Source: Burkholderiales bacterium UBA6064 (lineage in GTDB: Bacteria > Pseudomonadota > Gammaproteobacteria > Burkholderiales > Burkholderiaceae_B). Taken from it: a stretch of 11,164 nt of DNA. Shown one piece after another: positions 7,392-11,164 of this stretch (positions within the stretch are counted from its first letter, which is position 1; each line of letters starts with the position of its first letter). The stretch is from NCBI GenBank assembly GCA_002428895.1, contig DIYC01000121.1, positions 1-11,164 on the forward strand, written 5' to 3'. The translations under genes and the position numbers were made by a program. The notes below the pieces were generated by a model that ran no database searches, was not told the origin of the DNA, and saw nothing but the letters and a program-made list of their open reading frames with translations.

Positions 7392-10300
7392 TTAAACCTG
7401 CTTACTCAGCAACAAATCTGAAATTTCAGTTTGTAAATGTTCTGCCGTTAGCTGCTCGGGATGAATACCCAGATCCTTGCAACGATCCATCATCCAGTGA
7501 CAAAAAACAGTTTTCAATTCTGAGAGCCTTAAAATACGTACCCCATTAAAATGAGTGTCGTCTAACAGATTAAACAAATCTTTGTGTCGTGACGAGATTC
7601 CGTCCATCGCTTCCTCAAAGGCCCGAGTAAATTCACTGACGTTTCCTGAAACACGAGGATTCCATTCAGGCTGCACTTGAGTTGGTTGTTGTTCTACTCT
7701 AGGTGCTAATTCATTTGAGGTGATTCGAATTTTTTTAGTTGCTGCCATCACCGGAATTCCGAATACAGGACTCGACTCAGAGACCGACTGAAGCCGTCTT
7801 TTTCTCGGAATCTTGTCAAGCACTAAACTCGTTCCTTCTGGCAACGCAACTTTGTTGAACACGCTTGACATTGCGGGCCTGGTTTGAGTCGCCACTTGAA
7901 CTTTCGGATAAGGCATCCGCAGGCTGGTGTTTTGACGTAAATACCCTTGTGAGCCGCTAGCCTGTTGCAGGTCAACTGAGCTGTTTTCGACTAAAGTGAC
8001 TTGCCGATTGGGTTGACCTTGTAGTCGGCTTGTCACAACCACTGAGTGATCGGGGTACTGCTTTTGTGACCATTGAACAGTAGTTTTCAACCATTTTAGA
8101 CTCCCTAACAACACAACCTTTGCTATTTCTCTTCCGTACATTTGAACCAATTGTTGATAGTGCGCAATCACTCGATTTGCTTTTTGATCAATCAATGACT
8201 GACTTGATGTTGCTACAGTCTCGGAGCGACTGTGCTGCTTGCGCTGCGCCTTAATCTGTGCGATCAGCGTCAAGGCATCGAGTAAACTAAACCCCTGATC
8301 AATCAACTTAGGTAAATACAATTCTTTGGTAATAGGCAGTACGTTGGCACTGTTGATCCGTAAACTAAAGGCAAGTTGTCGTGTAAAAAAATCTTGCCCA
8401 AGCATGTTTTGGCTTTGACCGGCCAAGCTCGATAGCCAGTGTCGAAACGATTCCGGCGTGTCTTGCAGCGTACTGGGAATGACTTTAAATCGTTCATAGT
8501 TATGAAATGAAACCTCCTGGTTTTTAGCAACAGGAACAAACTGATGATTGGACTGGCGAAGATGATTACTTAAAAAGCGACCTTCACAATCCGTGACCCC
8601 ATAAATGGCTTCTTGATCCTTTAAACGTTTCAGAATTAAACTTTTTAAGGCTTGAGGTCCCATGGCCAAACAAGGTTCTGCAGGATATGCGATATTGTAT
8701 AGGCCATCCTTAATTGGAACCTGTACCTTAGACTGAATTTCCCAATGCAAATCGAACGCTTGGTACGTTGCGCCCCATTGGGCAGAGTCAACTGATTCTG
8801 GTATTTGATACGCCAAGGTAGTGAACTGATTTGCTTCAAGCTGTAAAATTCGATTCAGTGCCTGGGGTGTCATCTTCGTGTCTGCATCCATGCTGATGAA
8901 TCGACATTCTTTAGAGATCAGTTTACGATCAATCTGATCAAAACAGAAATTTCGAATTTCACCAAATGGCACAATGTCTCGCTCCGTTTGATGAATCGAC
9001 CAAGAAAATCCCAATCGTTGTACCTGAATGTGATGCTGAATCAAACCACTTAGTTTTTTTAATTCGTCGTCTAATCTCTGAATCGTTGCGTGTAAATCCT
9101 GATTTTGATTCTCCGGTTGATCTTGACCATTCACACCCACAATCACGCGTACGATGTCGGCTGGGTTCCAATCACTGAGTTGGTTTAAGCTTTTGTTGAG
9201 GGCTAACAAAAAACTAGAAATGGACACATCGGGAGCCTTGCCGCGAGTGGGCAATAAAATCAGCAGTTTTGCTCTATTGTTCTGAGTACTGGCAGGGGCA
9301 TTAAAGGTCAACAAAGTGGGCTCAACACGCTGCGTGCAGGTTGGGTTTAAAAGAGCCAACCTTGGGCCATAGCTTGCGTGTAACTCGTTTCTGAGTTGAT
9401 TGACCTGTGCAGACGATGACACATGGGTTTGAGCAGTTAAATCCTTTAAACGCTTTTCTTGTGCCAATGCACGTTCAGTTTGAAAGACCGCAGCCGGTAT
9501 GGGTGCCAGTGAAGGCATTGGATCTTCTGACAAGGGGTTGGCCAAAGTGTTTAAGAGCTTGGCTCGATCGGTTTGACTGGTTTGCACAGAGTGCACCAAT
9601 TGCTGAATTAATGGCTGAATTAATGGCTGAGACGATTGACCAGAAGCACTGAATTGTTGAGCTTGCCACTGAAGCAGTTGACGGTAACCCGAGAGTCGAA
9701 GCCCTTGAATAAACAGTTGGCAAAACTGATCATCGTTTAACCGACAGGCTGCGCGTAAAAACTGTAATTTAGCTTCAGCAAGCATTGGCTGATAAGACAA
9801 CACACCGATCATGTCGGCCTGAAACAGTGTGTGACAATCGATCTCTGTTTGTGGATTTGCGTTTAAGAATGCATTGAACACAGGCTGAATCACGTCTAAG
9901 GCCTGAAGATGACGAACACCGACCAATGCCATATAAAGACATTGCCTATCATAAGTGTTAATTTTAGAACATAGGGCGGTCAAGACTTGCCGAATTTCGG
10001 GGCTGTCGGTCAAATTTTGAAGGCCGTATAAGGCATTGCCGATTGCTTGTTCTGAGAGTTCTGCAGAGCTGGCCTGAATTTTAAGAGCCAAAGCCTGTAA
10101 CACTTGCCGAACTTCGGGGCTGTCGGTCAAGCTTTGAAGGCCGTACAAGGCATTGCCAATAGCTTGCTCAAATAAGCGTTCAGGGCAAGCCTGAATTTTA
10201 GGCACGAGTGCTTGTAAAACTTGCCGAACTTCGGGGCTGTCAGTCAAGTTTTTAAGTCCATACAAGGCACTGCTAATTTGTTGGGCGGATAAATGTTCAA

Positions 10301-11162
10301 TGCAAGCCTGAATTTTAGGCGCCAGTGCTTGTAAAATTTGCCGAACTTCGGGGCTGTCTGTTAAATTTTTAAGTCCATATAAACTATTGCTAACATGTTG
10401 TGCCAACAGACTTTCAGAGCATGTTTGAATTTTAGGTACTAGTGCTTGTAAAATTTGCCGAACTTCAGGGCTGTCAGTTAAATTTTTAAGACCATATAAA
10501 CTATTGCCAATATGTTGTGCTAACAGACTTTCAGAGCACGCTTGAATTTTAGGCGTCAGTGCTTTTAAGACTTGCCGAACTTCGGGGCTGCCAGTTAGCC
10601 CTTGAAGACCATACAAGGCATTGCCAATTTGTTGCGCAGATAAGCATTCAGAGTTGGCCTGAATTTTAAGTACCAGGGCTCGTAAGACTTGCCGAACTTC
10701 GGAGCTGTCGGGTAAATTTTTAAGACCATACAAGGCAGTGCTAATTGCTTGCCCTGAGAGTTCTGCAGAGCTGGCCTGAATTTTAAGTGCTAGGGCCTGT
10801 AACACTTGCCGAACTTCGGGGCTGTCAGATAAATTTTTAAGACCATACAAAGCATTGCCGATTGCTTGACCTGAGAGTTCTGCAGAGCTGGCCTGAATTT
10901 TAAATGCCAAGGCGTGTAAAACTTGCCGAACTTCGGGGCTGTCGGGTAAGTTTTGAAGGCCATATAAGGCATTGCCGATTTCTTGCTCTGAGAGTTTTGC
11001 GTTGCTTGCCTGAATTTTAAGTACTAAGCCTTGTAAAATTTGACGAACTTTGGGGCTATCGGTTAATCGTTGAAGACCATACAAAGCATTGCCGATTGCT
11101 TGCCCTGAAAATTCTTCATGGCAAGCCTGAGTTGTAGGAATCAACTTGGATAGAATTTGATC
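7392..11162 (-). CDS. Helical-repeat (39-residue) protein with GT-A-like glycosyltransferase domain (5' end outside window)
   Basis: At least 1,256 residues are visible. The frame is open to the right edge, and the codons before the TTG at 11144 (DQILSKL) continue the repeat pattern, so the true start is outside. Residues are numbered from that TTG. Residues up to 395 are tandem 39-residue two-helix repeats (consensus I-G-N-A-L-Y-G-L-x-N-L-x-D-S-P-E-V-R-Q-V), with a degenerate copy to about 435. Residues 435-620 are unassigned and include a Gln-rich linker. A GT-A-like fold starts at KLLILLPTRGK (626-636), with VRVIVGVNG, FGEIRNF (727-733) and the metal-binding type motif MDADT (D753, D755), then EPCLAMG (823-829). 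This suggests a GT2-like nucleotide-sugar transferase. The tail to 1250 is Gln/Ser-rich with a basic cluster PRKRR (1113-1117). There is no visible membrane segment. It may be a secreted effector, but no secretion signal can be judged. The glycosyltransferase assignment is probable, the solenoid firm and the role unknown. Confidence 0.85.
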   Translation of the reverse strand, partial: DQILSKLIPTTQACHEEFSGQAIGNALYGLQRLTDSPKVRQILQGLVLKIQASNAKLSEQEIGNALYGLQNLPDSPEVRQVLHALAFKIQASSAELSGQAIGNALYGLKNLSDSPEVRQVLQALALKIQASSAELSGQAISTALYGLKNLPDSSEVRQVLRALVLKIQANSECLSAQQIGNALYGLQGLTGSPEVRQVLKALTPKIQACSESLLAQHIGNSLYGLKNLTDSPEVRQILQALVPKIQTCSESLLAQHVSNSLYGLKNLTDSPEVRQILQALAPKIQACIEHLSAQQISSALYGLKNLTDSPEVRQVLQALVPKIQACPERLFEQAIGNALYGLQSLTDSPEVRQVLQALALKIQASSAELSEQAIGNALYGLQNLTDSPEIRQVLTALCSKINTYDRQCLYMALVGVRHLQALDVIQPVFNAFLNANPQTEIDCHTLFQADMIGVLSYQPMLAEAKLQFLRAACRLNDDQFCQLFIQGLRLSGYRQLLQWQAQQFSASGQSSQPLIQPLIQQLVHSVQTSQTDRAKLLNTLANPLSEDPMPSLAPIPAAVFQTERALAQEKRLKDLTAQTHVSSSAQVNQLRNELHASYGPRLALLNPTCTQRVEPTLLTFNAPASTQNNRAKLLILLPTRGKAPDVSISSFLLALNKSLNQLSDWNPADIVRVIVGVNGQDQPENQNQDLHATIQRLDDELKKLSGLIQHHIQVQRLGFSWSIHQTERDIVPFGEIRNFCFDQIDRKLISKECRFISMDADTKMTPQALNRILQLEANQFTTLAYQIPESVDSAQWGATYQAFDLHWEIQSKVQVPIKDGLYNIAYPAEPCLAMGPQALKSLILKRLKDQEAIYGVTDCEGRFLSNHLRQSNHQFVPVAKNQEVSFHNYERFKVIPSTLQDTPESFRHWLSSLAGQSQNMLGQDFFTRQLAFSLRINSANVLPITKELYLPKLIDQGFSLLDALTLIAQIKAQRKQHSRSETVATSSQSLIDQKANRVIAHYQQLVQMYGREIAKVVLLGSLKWLKTTVQWSQKQYPDHSVVVTSRLQGQPNRQVTLVENSSVDLQQASGSQGYLRQNTSLRMPYPKVQVATQTRPAMSSVFNKVALPEGTSLVLDKIPRKRRLQSVSESSPVFGIPVMAATKKIRITSNELAPRVEQQPTQVQPEWNPRVSGNVSEFTRAFEEAMDGISSRHKDLFNLLDDTHFNGVRILRLSELKTVFCHWMMDRCKDLGIHPEQLTAEHLQTEISDLLLSKQV
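7791..7817 (-). other. Basic nuclear-localisation-like cluster in the tail of the glycosyltransferase-like protein
   Basis: Codons for DKIPRKRRL (residues 1110-1118 from the TTG at 11144) give a K/R-rich cluster matching the classical monopartite pattern K/R-x-K/R. A second small cluster, ATKKIRI, lies about 20 residues further on. It would matter only if the protein reaches a eukaryotic cell; it could equally bind nucleic acid or be chance. Confidence 0.35.
9602..9630. repeat. 12-base tandem repeat (about 2.4 copies)
   Basis: GCTGAATTAATG is repeated at 9602-9613 and 9614-9625, then GCTGA. On the coding minus strand it encodes PLIQPLIQ in the linker between the solenoid and the glycosyltransferase-like domain. 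Length variation by slippage would stay in frame. Confidence 0.8.
9960..11162 (-). repeat. 117-base tandem repeat array (ten copies plus a partial), encoding 39-residue solenoid units
   Basis: Unit starts (the first Ile or Val of I-G-N-A-L-Y-G-L) fall at residues 17, 56, 95, 134, 173, 212, 251, 290, 329 and 368, exactly 39 apart, numbered from the TTG at 11144. A partial unit runs off the right edge. Each unit is predicted as two helices: x-x-Q-x-I-x-N-[AS]-L-Y-G-L and S-P-E-V-R-Q-[VI]-L-x-A-L-x-x-K-I-Q-A. The pattern resembles the octotricopeptide/heptatricopeptide/FASTK class of solenoid (compare their N-x-L-W-A-L helix). Identity between copies is high at DNA level, suggesting recent expansion. 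Variation concentrates in the inter-unit linker, for example ASSAEL versus ACSESL. Confidence 0.95.
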
Positions 11163-11164
11163 AA

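Noticed and set aside
9407..9652. Plus-strand open frame opposite the solenoid-glycosyltransferase linker
   Set aside because: It is the mirror of a well-supported minus-strand gene, its repeat comes from the 12-base tandem, and it has no recognisable domain.
9960..11162. The 117-base array as a CRISPR or other non-coding repeat
   Set aside because: The unit is a multiple of three, fully open in one frame, and encodes conserved amphipathic helices with no spacers.

Overview
The window looks like bacterial DNA, most likely from a gammaproteobacterium with moderately low G+C. Hand counts on sampled 60-base lines give roughly 27-48% G+C. The genus cannot be named from the sequence. A secreted protease with lectin-like modules, together with a solenoid-repeat plus glycosyltransferase-like protein, hints at a host-associated or predatory lifestyle; that is inference only. 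I saw no tRNA, rRNA, CRISPR array or insertion sequence.

Left block (3-3652, + strand). A large secreted zinc metalloprotease enters from the left edge. It has a metzincin catalytic domain, a ricin-B-type lectin domain, two different sets of three Cys-containing repeats, an unusual Trp/Val/Arg-rich insertion and an unassigned AT-rich C-terminal third. It is followed after 26 bases by a small exported four-cysteine protein with its own Shine-Dalgarno site. The pair looks like one operon of exported proteins.

Middle block (3689-7176, - strand). Two translationally coupled genes (ATGA overlap) encode a fused circularly permuted ATP-grasp/alpha-E protein, starting with TTG, and a transglutaminase-like protein. 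This is a known widespread gene association predicted to make and process a small peptide or modify a peptide. It is the most conventional part of the window. It converges on the left block across a 36-base gap containing a small hairpin.

Right block (7392-11162, - strand). A very long gene enters from the right edge. Its N-terminal part is an array of at least ten 39-residue (117-base) helical repeats resembling octotricopeptide/heptatricopeptide-type solenoids. A GT-A-like glycosyltransferase domain with a DxD motif follows, then a long tail with a basic, nuclear-localisation-like cluster. The array continues past the edge, so the true start is not seen. This is the best candidate for something undescribed: a modular, possibly effector-like glycosyltransferase. 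The 215 bases separating it from the ATP-grasp gene hold a plausible -10 box for the latter and no convincing terminator.
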